Positions 42,081 to 53,875 of a stretch of DNA of 64,000 nucleotides are shown here, piece by piece (within the stretch, counting starts at the first letter, position 1; each line of letters opens with the position of its first letter). Location of the stretch: positions 2,718,258 to 2,782,257 of the forward strand of contig JAKSZT010054569.1 of NCBI GenBank assembly GCA_026826555.1, read 5' to 3'. The notes beneath the pieces were generated by a model. That model ran no database searches and had not been told where the DNA came from. It saw nothing but the letters and a program-made list of their open reading frames with translations. A program made the translations under genes and the position numbers. Source of the stretch: Tolypeutes matacus (taxonomy: Eukaryota; Chordata; Mammalia; Cingulata; Chlamyphoridae).

Positions 42081-43993
42081 AATGCTCGAGAAGTTAAACT
42101 TTTGACATTCAAAAAGCAAAGCACAAAAGAAAACACCTGGTTTGCATGTATATTTTATGTAAACAAACACATTTATATGTATTTAATAATGTAATCTAAA
42201 TATGAGGGAGACAATTAGTTCTTGGACCTCAAAAATAAATTGTGTTGGCATCACTGTTTCTAACTTATAGTGTTTTTTATATTTAACAGAAAAATTAAGG
42301 ACACCCAAGTTCAGTGTAGTCAATAGATTTCGTGTTAAGGTATAAATAGAGTTTTTAAGAAATACTCTGTATAATAAAATAAGTTTACATCTGAATTGCA
42401 GTATAGTCATTTTTTTCAATCAATAAAAATATTCCTTGAGTATAAAGCAGGCTTATTTTGCATATGTATTTCAGGAAAATAGCTCTAGCAATATTTGAAA
42501 TACCACACTTTTAAAAAAAGGCAGCAAAGCAACAGAATTTAGATTAAAAATAGTATATTGCAAAATAGTTCAACATATTATTTCTAAGCACAAAGAGAGC
42601 TCCATTCTGAAGGATGCTTTTAATCTTATAAAGCAAATTGTTCCAACATTTCTGTGGTAGTTTAAAGTCTAAATATCTACAATAAAAGATAAATCTTTTA
42701 ACACATATAGGATATAGACTTCAATACACATCCACAACACAAATGTTTTGCATTATTACACCACTCTATTATGAAACTTAGTTTGTTAACAGGTACACAA
42801 GAAGGAAAAGAAAAACATGATATGGTTGTGCAGCTTTGTAACAGGAGGGTTCTGCAACCACTGGCAGGATAAAAACAGCAGCCATGGCAAACACAATACC
42901 AGTTTTATGAATAATAAAACAATAGAGAAATCATAAACATAGATACAAATAACTACTATACTCTTCCTCACACATCTTAATTTGTTCTTTTATGTTAAAT
43001 ACATTTTTTTTTAAATGTTTTTCATATCCCGGGAGGAAGCAATGGCAAATTCTCCACAGAGATGAAAGTGCATCATGTGTTAAAAGTGCTTCTTGTGTGT
43101 ATGTTACAGATATGGCCAATAAGGAAGTTAAATAAGTGTGTGTGAAAATTTCTAATTCTGACTTCAATTATAAACCGTAATTGTGGGTTTACCCAGATGA
43201 AGCAGTCAAGCAGCACAGAAGGAAAATCTGAGATTACTCTCTTTGCATTAAAGAAAGAGCTCTGAGCCACAGGTCCGGAGACCCGAGTCCCATGCCCAGC
43301 TCTGCACACCAGCCAGCTCAGGGACGCAGGAAAGAGAAGAGCTACCGTAGCTGCTCACCTCCGTGTTTGGCAATGGGCAAGAGGCTGAGCTCGAGAGCCT
43401 CCAAGGCCCTACCCAGCTCTGAAATTCTAACATCTTCAGATGAGGCATCCCTGAAAGGGCAAATAATTTTACAGAAAAATATGAACAAATACTAATCGCC
43501 AAGCTACAATTCTCTTTTTGAACTTATCAGTAGTAAAGCACAGAGGGATAAAAACTTCAAAAATACTTGACAGGAAAAGGTCGTGTGAAAAATCATCAGT
43601 TAACCAGAGCACGCGAAAACCTTCACAATTATGGGCACTATGGAAACTCCAACATCATGTGCCAAGGGAAATGGAGTAATACATCAGGCGGTGGCTTGAT
43701 GGCACATTTTCCCCTTGGGTCTAAATTTCTTGAGTCTAAAGCTTTAAAAGCGTTACAAATTGTTTATTTTCAAATTGTTTTAAGAGACCCATGACTCCCA
43801 GAGTTCGTCCTTCTGGCTTTTTTTTTTTTTTTTAAGGCTTCTCTCTGAATTGTTTATAATGGTTGTGACAATAACTACACTTTCAAAATGAAAATAATGG
43901 CTGAATCAGGCAAATCACTTGCCGTGGGTTCTTTGCTTTACAGCCTAATATATATCATATGCTAGATCTAATTTAGCTGTTCAGCAGCTTAAC
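42075..43993 (-). other. CLIP4: Putative CLIP4 3' UTR
   Basis: This is the sequence downstream of the CLIP4 stop codon to the best-placed AATAAA on the minus strand. The resulting length of about 1.9 kb is similar to what I expect for the mammalian CLIP4 mRNA. It is A+T-rich, almost free of young repeats and continuous with the terminal exon. Its far limit is inferred. Another AATAAA lies at 43763-43768 (minus) and could give a short UTR. Confidence 0.45.
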
Positions 43994-44315
43994 TCAACAG
44001 TACTCATCCACAAGCTTTGACCCGTTAATTCCCCGATAGGTTACTCTGCTGGGTCTGACCAGGAGGCCGTGGTTTGGCTTACAGGTGAAGTAGCGCTTGT
44101 CCCCCACTGCGCCGTCATTTTTCCCCTTGGCGCTTCGGAGCTCGAGTCCGAGCCAGACGCCTGAGGCAAAGTCGGTGGGGCCCACGTACCTAACGGTGCC
44201 CATCTCGTTGGAGCTGCCGAGGAGGACCTGGGCCCCCGCGAGCAGCTTCACGCGCCCCTCGGCGCCGCCCGCAGTGCTAGTGCTGCTCCAGCTGCGACGC
44301 AAAGCCGTTTTGGAT
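43994..44315 (-). CDS. CLIP4: CLIP4 terminal exon: C-terminal CAP-Gly domain
   Basis: CLIP4 is a cytoplasmic linker protein with ankyrin repeats and CAP-Gly domains that bind EEY/EEF-type tails of microtubule proteins. After the acceptor CCGCACAG (on the minus strand, AG at 44317-44316) base A44315 completes a Lys codon. Then SKTALRRSWSS leads into the CAP-Gly fold: GAQVLLGSSNEMGTVRYVG, GVWLGLEL, GKNDG (44111-44125, the signature peptide groove) and KRYFTCKPNHGLLVRPSRV. It ends SKLVDEYC and TGA at 43994-43996. It encodes 106 residues. The GKNDG motif and the fold are intact. The shadow ORF at 44097-44372 is the opposite strand of this GC-rich exon. Confidence 0.95.
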
Positions 44316-45322
44316 CTGTGCGGAGGGGACAGGAAGGAGATATTCTTAGGCCACAGAATGAAAGCCACATGATGCGACTTTTCATGATATTCTCCCCTGC
44401 TGGATCCAGAGTTATTTCAATTCAATACGAAAGAGAACACTTTATGTTCACCACTTGATTTTTTTTTTTTTAATCCTCAATAGCAGTATTAGAATGTGCC
44501 TTTATTTAGCATTTTAAAAGTCTTTCTCCTTTGGCTATTTTAGTGCTACCCTAACCTGGATTTAAGATTTCACTTGCCATTTCTGAGGAGAACAATATGT
44601 TACATATATAGACGTTCAGTAAAATAACAATTAGAAAAATATAGCTACACCTCTTTAGTATCGATATTATCAAATAAAGCAAAAGGAAAAGAACCAAGCA
44701 CGTTGGCTACGATAAATTAAAACGAACTTGGTTTGCTTTTAGAATATTTCTACATATGAAAACAAACTCTAAAAACTGTGAATCTACAACTTGGGAAAGT
44801 CAACTCTAGACATTTTCCATGTCTCACTGACGGTCACACTCCAGGACTCACTGCCCTCCTGCCACTAAAATTCAAGTGGGTTTCCGTCACCCTGAGCAGG
44901 GCTGACCTCCTCCTCCTATCACTCACTATAATGACTCTAGAAGCCCCCTAGCACCTGCCACCAACCTGACCAGAGAGCAGGGGCCACAGATGAACTCACC
45001 AAGGCCCTACGCCACACGGCCCCCCAGCTTCCTCCACTGTTAGCGGTCACGAGGTGACCCTAATCCTCGCCTGAGGTGAAGGTTACCAGGGCTCTTACTG
45101 CCCTATAACCTGAGACCTTCAGGAAACCACCACCGAGGCTACCTGGAGCCTTCTCTCCTCCACCCGCTCCCGCCTGCCCACCCTCCTCCAAAGGAGACCC
45201 TGCTCCTGCTCCTGCCCTGGCACAGATGCAACACAGCAGCGGTTACCAAGTGCAGAGGACTTCGTGAGGAACAGCTCTGGGTCGAGTTAACTTCACTCCT
45301 GATTCCACTTTCCCTATTTTCT

Positions 45323-45760
45323 TTTTTTTTTTTTTTTAAGATTTATTTATTTACTTTATCCATTTTAAACCCCCCCTTCCCCATTTGCTGTTTTGTGTCC
45401 ATTCGCTGGGCAATTCTCCGTGTCTCTTTCCTGCCATCTCTTCTCATCCTCCTTCAGTCTTCACCAGGATTCGATCCTGGAGACCTCCGATGTTGGAGAG
45501 AGGTATTCTGCCACCTGCACTACCTCAGCTCCTGGTTTCTGGAGCTTTCGGAGCATCTCATCTTGTCTCTCCCCTGTTACATCATCATCCTGCTGCATGG
45601 CTCTCGGGGCCCGACGGCTCAGTGGCACACAGAGCCTGGCAGCCCATGCGCCTTCTATATATATATATATTTTTTATTTTACCAGGAGGTCCCGAGGATT
45701 GAACCCAGGTCCCTCCATATGACAGACGGACACCCAACCATTTGAGCCACATCCGCTCCC
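45323..45760 (-). mobile_element. Dimeric DAS-SINE, minus strand
   Basis: The T-run at its left end is the reversed A tail. The right end reads GAGCCACATCCGCTCCC, the reverse of the GGGAGCGGATGTGGCTC head. A 16-bp perfect duplication ACTTTCCCTATTTTCT flanks it at 45307-45322 and 45761-45776. The middle differs somewhat from the copies at 26734 and 56339 and includes a TATA run. ORFs at 45385-45745 are shadows. Confidence 0.93.
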
Positions 45761-46119
45761 ACTTTCCCTATTTTCTAATCCACCACCACACACAACGTCT
45801 CACTTGCTCCTTTTAACCACCCATAAGGAATGAAGCGCAGGTATCAGTCACCCCAACTTTAGGGATAAGAAACTGAGGCTCAGAGTCCTGTCCCGAGGCA
45901 GAATTCTAACAAGAATCAGTTACTATAGCTAGAGCACAAGGACCAGTGAAGGTAGCAGAGGGATGTGCAATGCCTGTGAGAAAAACTATAAATCTTTACC
46001 GAAGAATATGCAAAGGAACAGTGAAGGAGCTTTGTCAATTCTTCCCAAATTCATCTCCAAAAGGATATTTTTTGCAACCTGATAAAAATTACTCTAAATC
46101 TCACACAAATAATAACAAT

Positions 46120-46320
46120 AGCTCTCATTTACTGAGAACTAGTTATGTGCCAAACACATTTCACATGCGACATCACCCAAACCAGAGGAGGAGGCGTTGC
46201 TACCTCCTTCCAACAGAAGAGGAACCTGAGGCTCAGAGAGATGGTAAAAGCAGAGATAGGTCTCAAATCCAAGGCTGGCCAAGCACAAAGCCAGGCTCTT
46301 ACTCACTACTGCGTTGGGAA
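46120..46320 (+). repeat. MIR SINE
   Basis: 'CATTTACTGAGAACTAGTTATG', TGCCAAACACATTTCACATG, 'CAACAGAAGAGGAACCTGAG', GCTCAGAGAGATGGTAAAAG and 'AAAGCCAGGCTCTTACTCAC' give the full MIR order in the plus direction. It is well enough preserved to be confident. Confidence 0.8.
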
Positions 46321-46344
46321 TTAGTAGTTAAGTAATATTGAAAA

Positions 46345-46435
46345 ATATGGTCAGTGGGTATAGCTTAGTAGTTGAGCAACTGCTTCGCATACACGAGGTC
46401 CCAAGTTCAATCCCCAAAACCTCCTAAAAATATAT
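46345..46435 (+). mobile_element. DAS-SINE
   Basis: Body 'GGTCAGTGGGTATAGCTTAG', core AAGTTCAATCCCCAA. The 10-bp duplication ATATTGAAAA lies at 46335-46344 and 46436-46445. More diverged than its neighbours, so probably older. Confidence 0.85.
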
Positions 46436-46752
46436 ATATTGAAAAGATTAAGAAGGGAAGATTTTCACTGCCATTATATGAACATATATCATAATGTTAC
46501 AAAATTAAAACAATGTGGGTCTGGCACAGAATGCACTTGTAAATGACACAGAAAAGATATCCAAGAAAAAAAATACGCATAATTATTTTACATGTAGGCG
46601 AAAAGCAGAACTTCAAATTAAGTGGGAAAGGAATGAACAAGGAAATGATTCTTACCACTAACTGTATATTAAAATAAATTTCAAATTGATTAAAGTTAAA
46701 AGCATAAATTGAAAAAAAGAAATAATAAAAAAGCAAGCTATTTATCTGACCT

Positions 46753-46778
46753 GAGAGAGAGAGAGAGAGAGAGAGAGA
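46753..46778 (+). repeat. (GA)13 microsatellite
   Basis: Thirteen uninterrupted GA units just upstream of the next DAS-SINE. Confidence 0.97.
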
Positions 46779-46805
46779 ACAAATGCCAGGGCAAAAGAAA
46801 GCTCA

Positions 46806-46899
46806 GGGAAACGGATGTGGCTCAAGAGGTTCGGCATCCGTCTACCATATGGAGAGACCAGGATTCAATCCCCGGTACCTCCCGGTTAAAAAAAAAAAA
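46806..46899 (+). mobile_element. DAS-SINE
   Basis: Body GGGAAACGGATGTGGCTCAA, core GGATTCAATCCCCGG, A tail. The 13-bp duplication AAAAGAAAGCTCA lies at 46793-46805 and 46900-46912, exact. Confidence 0.93.
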
Positions 46900-48780
46900 A
46901 AAAGAAAGCTCAAAAGAGGTACATGTTTAAAAGGTGGGCACCTGCTATTAGTTAAATGATGATTCTTGTGGGTTTACTGTTCATTTGTAATTATGCCATT
47001 AAAATGTTTCCATAGCACAGCATACTCTTAAAAAAACATTTCAAAAGTCACACTGAGGAAAAGTAACAAATATGGGAATTTTAGGTGGGAAATGCTTACA
47101 AAAGGGTATACAGAGTATAATGCACCCAACTTAGTTAAAAAAATTCTGATAAATGCATTTTTAAAAAATTGGAAAAGCCCTGCTCTTTCACAAAAAAAAC
47201 GTGCCACTGCACTCAAGTGTCTCTCACTCACAAAAGCTGTGCTGGTTTGGAGCTATGAACCCCAGAAAAGATGTTCTTAAACTTAATCCGTTCCTGTGGC
47301 TGTGGCGGCTACTGCCCTTACGGTGTGGCCCTCCTCACTCAGGATGGCTCTGAATCCTATTCCTGGAGTCCTTTACAAGAGCTCATTTCTTTTTTTAAAA
47401 CAGGTACTAGTACTGATCTATGTAGTAACTATTAGAAATCCTTAATCTCTTATTTTTATAGAAAATAAACAGAAGTACTGATCTTTTCTTCTCACATCAC
47501 CAGACTGCCTTGCTCAAAGTCAGACCTGCCATAGAATTCCAGTGGAGAAATTCCAATTTCCTCATGCATAGCTAGACCTGCTGTAGAATTCCAGTGGAGA
47601 AATTCCAGTTTTTCCTATTCTCCCTATCATGTTCATCTTCCACTCACCAACTTCTTGACGCTGATTTTGATACCTCTTCCCTACTTCATCCTTCATATCC
47701 TGGTTGTCTCTTCTTAGGAATTTCTTCCGTTCTGCCTAAGAACTCTTGAGTATATTCAATAAACCAGAGCATAAAGTTACTGCTCTCAAACTCTCAGCTA
47801 CTCAAGTGAGGAGAACGATCTCAACATTCTCAAAACCAGTGAAGGCCTTAAGGATGACAGAAGGGGGCCAGGGAGACACCCACCCCTCCTAAGCAGTATT
47901 CAAACAGTGCTCCAGGACGATTTCAGGGTCTCAGGTGAAATTTTGGATGTTGGTGATGCCTCCCAGATAACTTCACACCAAACTCCTGTGTAAAGCACCA
48001 GCTCAGCTCTAGTTTCTAGTGGCTTCGAGGGCCCCACAACTGAAGCGAGGACCTCCCCCCCCCCCGCCCCCGCCAGCAAGCCCTCTTTCCCCAGAGCATT
48101 ATTCATATATTAACTGCAGGCTTAAAAACAAAACAAAACAAAAAACTCCTAACTCAATCAGTCTAGAAGGGCCTCGTGTTCCTCTAAAAGTAAAAATGTT
48201 TCCAAAAGTTTCAGAAAACTGTTAGGGGAAGTAAAGTCGGTCTGAGGGAAATAAATATAAAAAGGGGAAAGGGCATTCTTTCTACAAAGAAACAAAAAAT
48301 GCTTTATGAACAGTATCCTGTAAAAGAGGAAGTGGGAACTTTTTTTAAAAAATTAAATTACCTTATGTAAATAGATCTTACATTTCCTTTATATACATAA
48401 AAGAAATCGGTACTGGTGAAAATATTTGAGTGAAATCTCTGACCAATACTTTAAATGGAGTCTTAAATCAGTCTATTCTATTCAACAACAACACAAAATG
48501 AATGTAAATTCCTCCAAGTTTCATTATCAGCACTAAACCTCTTCAAAGAGAAAATAAATGCAGTGTGCTATTTTTATTTTTAGTCACTGGTGACATTTTT
48601 AATTGAGCTTGCAAAGGAAGGAGGAAGTGCTCTTCTCAATACACTCATCACACCTTTTCTTCTAAGTGTTAAAAATCTACCAAGTGATGCAAAAGATACA
48701 CAATTCCACTTTCTTCCTCCACAGAATCCCCAGTTGGGCTCATCTTGAACAGTGTTTTTCTAAATCTTCTTCATACTCAC

Positions 48781-48853
48781 TTGGCAAAAGCATTTCTTCT
48801 GTTAATCTCTTTTTGGGAAGACGCAGACGTTGTACTGAAACTTCTCCTAAAAC
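48781..48853 (-). CDS. CLIP4: CLIP4 penultimate coding exon (73 bp)
   Basis: On the minus strand, acceptor CATATTTAG (AG at 48855-48854) is followed by GT, which completes a Gly codon. The next codons read FRRSFSTTSASSQKEINRRN then AFA, and the exon ends with AA of a Lys codon before the donor GTGAGTATG. Joining to the terminal exon reads NAFAK SKTALRRSW in frame, and joining to the upstream exon reads YPG FRRSF. The exon is too short to give an ORF of its own. It encodes the Ser/Thr-rich, basic linker before the last CAP-Gly domain. A competing AG seven bases downstream (48848-48847) would break the frame with the upstream exon, which favours this start. Confidence 0.92.
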
Positions 48854-50523
48854 CTAAATATGAAAGTTAATGTTAGGAGAGGAAGCATAAATCACAAATT
48901 TGCAATCCTTATTAAGTGTTATCTTTTATCACTTCTTTTATAGATGTTCTATTATATCAAGTGTTTGTTTAGAAATGGAAAGCAAAGAAGGTAAGTATAT
49001 TACAGAACCCAATTGTAGCTTAGATTTCTTGACAAATTTTTATCCAAAATCTAAATGGCTCTTTACCTTTCACTTCAAACTATGCACACATATGAATAAG
49101 TTAAGATCATGATATTAATTTTGGACGTTTTTATTATAAGATTGATATAAAACCAAATAAAACTGAATTAATTACACATCGATAAAACTGACTCTTTACT
49201 ATCAAATATTATAATCTTGATAAAAATATTAAAAAGAATAAAAATGACTTAAAAATTACTAAAAATATTCCATTTTAAAAACATTAAACTTTAGATTTTA
49301 TGATTACTGGCATCTCCAAATGACAGAATTTTTTTTAAAAACTTCACAAAAGGTAAAATTTTTAAAAATCTATATATATTTTTAATGGTATGGGATTTCT
49401 TTTTCTGGCAGTTATGGCAAACCAGAATCCCCTGATTAAAACAACTATAATTAAAGCAACTATAATTTTTTTAAAATAAGACTGTTGAACTAACAAAAAG
49501 GCACAATTCCAAAGAGGCCAATAACACAAAAAGAGGAACCATGAGAGGTAACCAGACACCAAAGCAATCTATCACCTTGTACCAAAAGGATTTCCACTGA
49601 ATTCTAGGGAAACTGGGCTTCAGCTTTTCTGGCTACACAGAAGAAAGAAAAGGAAATAAAGCAAACAGCCTGCCCAGATGGGGATTCTAACAGAAAGAAG
49701 CCTCCTGGTTAAAGTGATGTTCCCACAAAGCTTACTCAGAGTGTGAATGAAAAACTAACCAAGACACCATTCAGACTAAGACAAGAAGGAAAATGGCTTG
49801 TGTTAACCCAGCTCAGTGGAGGGAGAAATTTTATCCCTTCCAAATTCATAGGCATAAGCCAAATTCATGTAATCTATTTAATATTAAAAAGAACATCAGA
49901 GAAAATATAAAATAAAGTAGTCCCAGGTTGGCTGTGCCTCCACGTAAATACAATCTTCACTAGAGGAATCAACCCAGGCCTCAAAGAATTCCATATATAA
50001 AATCCTGTAAAAGCATTTCACAGTAATAAATTACAAAACTCACAAGGAAAGAAGGAGCCACAAGTTAGGCTCTGCAGAAACACATGGAAGAAAACAGACC
50101 CACAAAGATTTCAGATATTAAATTATTAAAGATAAAATAAAAGATGACAATATTTATAATGTTTAAAAACACAAAAGGAAAATGAAATTATTTCCCATAA
50201 ATAACAAGAGAACAAGATTATAAGTAACAACAAAGCAGCCTTGCAAAAAAAGGAAAAAATAAATGAAAATATTATAACTAAAATCTTGTGGCTGGATTAA
50301 GCAGCAGAATAGACACAGCTGAAGAGAGAATCGGGAAACTGAAAGTTAGATCTGAAAAAAAAACAAACCAGAATGTAGCTCAGAGAGACAGCTGTGAAAA
50401 CTATGAAAGAGGCATGGGAAACGAGACCTGAGAAAGTCTAACAAACTATTAATCAGAATTTCAGTAGGAGGTAATAAAGAGAATAGAGAAGAGAGAATAT
50501 TTGAAGTATAAAAGTATAATGAT

Positions 50524-51156
50524 ACAAATGGCAAAAAAAAAACATGAAGAAATGCTCAACATTATTCATGATTAGGGAAATGCAAATCAAAACTACAATA
50601 AGATATCATTTCACACCTATCAGAAAGGCCAGTATTAAAAAGACAGAGAACTACAAGTGTTGGAGAGGATGTGGAGAGATAGGAACACTTCTTCACTGCT
50701 GGTGGGAATGCAGAATGGTATAGCCACTATGGAGGACTGTTTGGCAGTTCCTAAAGAAGTTGAATATAAACTTGCCACGTGACCCAGCAATACCACTACT
50801 GGGTATATACCCAGAAGAACTGAGAGCAGTGACACGAACAGACATCTGTACACTGATGTTCATAGCAACATTATTCACCATTGTCAAAATTTGGAAACAA
50901 CCCAGGCGTCCATCAACAGACGAATGGATAAACAAACTGTGGTCTATTCACACGATGGAATATTATGCAGCTGTAAGAAGAAATGAAGTCGTAAAGCATA
51001 GGACAACATGGATGAACCTGGAGGACATTATGTTGAGTGAAGCAAGACTGACACAAAAGGACAAATACTGTATGAATGCGTTACTATGAACCAAATATAT
51101 TGTGTAACATATTGTTTAATTTAAAAAATTTTTATATGTATCTAGCACACACAAAA
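50524..51156 (+). mobile_element. 5'-truncated young L1, 3' end only
   Basis: A 633-bp copy of the ORF2 end (open frame 50760-51089, IPLLGIYPEELRAVTRTDIC to SEARLTQKDKYCMNALL) and a short 3' UTR. The duplication AAAGTATAATG(A/G)AT lies at 50511-50523 and 51158-51170, one mismatch. Its 3' end matches that of the full-length L1 at 9384 (CATAGTAACGCATTCAT in reverse), so both belong to the same young family. Confidence 0.85.
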
Positions 51157-52481
51157 AAAGTATAATGGATAAAAATTTTACAGAATTGATCAAAGATACC
51201 AATTTCCAGATCCAGAAAGACCCACAAATTCCAAACAGGACAAATAAAAAGAAATATACACACCTAGACACACCATCATAGTGAAACTACAATACATAAA
51301 GAAAATAGAGAAGGTCTTAATAAGCAGACAAAAACAAAGGATAAATCACCTACAACAGAATGGATTAGACTGACAGCTGCCTTGTCATCAGCAATGACAG
51401 AAGTCCAATAACAGTAGATTGATATTGTCAATGTACTGAGAGAAAACAGTTTTTAACCTAAATTCTATACCCAGTAAAACTCTCATTAGAAAAGACAAGA
51501 TTAATATGTAAAAATCAATAATAGTGTTTCTATACACTACTGATGAGTAATCTGAGGAGGAAATCAGAAAAAAAATCCATTTATAATAGTAACTAAAAGA
51601 ATCAAATATTTAAGAATAAACTTAACCAAAGGACCTGTATTCAGAAAACTACAAAACATTGCTAAAAGAAACCAAAGGCGACTTAAATAAATGTAAGGAC
51701 ATTCCATGTTCACAGACTAGAAGACTAAATATCGTTAAGATGTCAATTCTACCCAAACTGATTTACATACTGAATGCAATTCCAATAAAAATCCCAACAG
51801 CTCTTTTTGCAGAAATGGAAAAGCCAATTATCAAATTTATTTGGAAGGGTAAGGGGCCCCAAATAGCCAAAAAATGTCTTCAAAAAGAACAAATTTGGAG
51901 GACTCTCACTTCCTGACTTTAAAACATATTACTTAGCTACAGTGGTGAAGAACAGCACGGTACTGGCATAAAGACAGACATGTTGACCAAAGGAACTGAA
52001 TCAAGAACTCAGAAATAGACCCTCACACATCTACAATCAAGTGATTTTTGACAAGGCGGTCAAGTCCAAGCCCTCCCAGCTGGGCCAGAACAGTCTACTC
52101 AACAAATGATGCTGAGAGAACTGGATAGCCATATCCAAAAGAACAAGAACATCTCTCTCACATCTTATACAAAATTTAACTCAAAATGGATCAAGGACCT
52201 AAATATAAAAAAATGATAACCATATAACTCTTAGAAGAAAATGTAGGAAAACATCTTCAAGATCTTGTGGTAGGTGGTAGTTTCTTAAACCTTATACCCA
52301 AAGCATGCATAAGCAACAAAAGAAACAAAAGACAAATAGGACTTCCTCAAAAGTCAAACACTTTTGCACCTCAAAGGACTTTGTCAAAAGGGTAAAAAGG
52401 CAGCGGAACTCAATGGGAGAAAGTATTTGGCAATCATGTATCTGATAAGGGTTTAATTGCCATAATATATAAAGTGATCAT

Positions 52482-52668
52482 GGGAGCAGATGTAGCTCAA
52501 GCAGATGAGCGCCCACCTCCTACATGGGAGATCCTGGGTTCGGTTCCCAATGCCTGACAATGAGCAAAAAACAATGAGTAGACAAAGAGAAAAAAAAAAA
52601 AAAAAAAGAGCAAAAACAATGAGGAAACAGACAAGGGAGCCATCTCAGGGCGGGGTGAGGGGGAGAAA
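52482..52668 (+). mobile_element. DAS-SINE with extended tail
   Basis: Body GGGAGCAGATGTAGCTCAAG, core GGGTTCGGTTCCCAA. After it comes a region with two AAAACAATGAG(T/G)A units and A-runs up to 52668. The duplication AAG(T/A)GATCAT lies at 52472-52481 and 52669-52678. Confidence 0.85.
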
Positions 52669-52726
52669 AAGAGATCATACAATTCAACAAGGAAAAGACA
52701 AAAGACCCAGTTAAAACATGGGCAAA

Positions 52727-53875
52727 TGGGGATGATCCTCCCTGGCACTGAGGGATTACTACCAAGCACCAACTAGCAATGCAACTGGAAAAAGACCTCA
52801 AATAAAAGGGGGGAAAGGGAAACAAATTAATTTATATGGTTAAGAGACTTCAAAGTGAGTTGGAAGGTCATCCCAGAGGTAACGCTTATGCACATCTCAG
52901 CAGGATCTCATAGACAGTCAAAGTGGACACTACCCCAAATAGTGGAGCTCCTGAGGGCTCTGGAGACACCCAGGTCCTATGGTCAAGGCAAATAGCTCAA
53001 GAGTTTGGTGCCTTGCCTGTGGGCCCTACTTTGGAGTTTGTGCTCCTGAAGGTGACAGAGTTAAGACTCAATTATGGCTTCCCTACACATGGCTCATCTG
53101 CCCCTTCTATTTAAACCTATACTTGGTGTTGGAGTTTGTAGGTGTACGTCCAAGAGACTCAAGACTTTGGGCTGTCCATGTGCCAGATGGGCCTGGAACC
53201 TCAGTGGAGTTATAACACCTACTCTACAGCTCATTGAACTCACCCAGGACAACTAACAAGGAGATGATGATGGACAACGACCATCTCAAGGAACAGAGAG
53301 AGTCTGCAACTGCAAGCAAGATAGTCCCATCCATCTTCCCCATGGGATACAAGCCCCCTCTCAATTAGAGGTGGAGTGGACATCACCATCCCAGACTCCT
53401 CAGGACTTGGGGAAAGAACTATGGACTAGAGTGGACTTACTGGTATTCTACTATAGACATATTGTGATTCTAGCAATGGAAGAAATTACAAATTGATATG
53501 GAGCCAGTGGCCACTGGAGGCTCTGGGGACAGGAAGAATGGAAAAACAATTATAATATGGGGGCTTTTTCGGGACTTGGGAATCGTCCTGAATAACACTG
53601 CAATGATAGATACAGGCCATTTTATATCATCACATAACATGCAGAACTGTGTGGGAGAAAGTATAGACTACAATGTGAACTATGGTTCATGTTCAGAGGC
53701 CACGCCCCAGGATGCGTTTATCAATTGCAATGAATGTGCCACACTAATGAAGGATGTTTATGTGGGAAGGCGTGGGAGGTGTGGGGAGTAGGGCATATGG
53801 GAGTCCCTATATTTTTGCGTAACATTTATGTAATCTAAATATCTTTTATAAAATAAAAAAATATATTTTTAAAAA
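52727..53875 (+). mobile_element. Unclassified 1.15-kb retroposon with poly(A) tail
   Basis: It interrupts the L1 between TTAAAACATGGGCAAATG and GGGGACAAAAGACTTGAATAG; in an intact L1 these join as 'AAATGGGCAAAAGACTTG'. A short imperfect repeat 'GGG(A)CAAA' at both ends suggests a target duplication. The inserted DNA starts near GGATGATCCTCCCTGGCACT and ends AAAATAAAAAAATATATTTT plus A. It is not L1 coding sequence and has no long ORF (97 codons at most, 53498-53791). A related, more decayed stretch is at 60940-61250. I do not recognise the family. Confidence 0.6.

Larger units (their letters stand above)
44316..48780 (-). other. CLIP4: Last CLIP4 intron
   Basis: This intron of 4465 bp is phase 2 (two bases, AA, before it and one base, A, after it). 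The donor on the minus strand is GTGAGTATG at 48780-48772. It carries three DAS-SINEs (45323, 46345, 46806), a MIR (46120-46320) and a GA run. Bases 47230-47390 hold a degraded interspersed repeat ('CTGTGCTGGTTTGGAGCTATG' start, 'AATCCTATTCCTGGAGTCC' later) that I cannot name. The region 48050-48075 is a C-rich run. Confidence 0.85.

Noticed and set aside
44097..44372. 91-codon open frame antisense to the CLIP4 CAP-Gly exon
   Set aside because: It is the shadow of the CLIP4 terminal exon; the plus frame has no domain and crosses the splice acceptor.
53498..53791. 97-codon ORF in the unclassified retroposon
   Set aside because: It is short for the length of the insert and shows no recognisable motif; without other copies to compare I treat it as chance.
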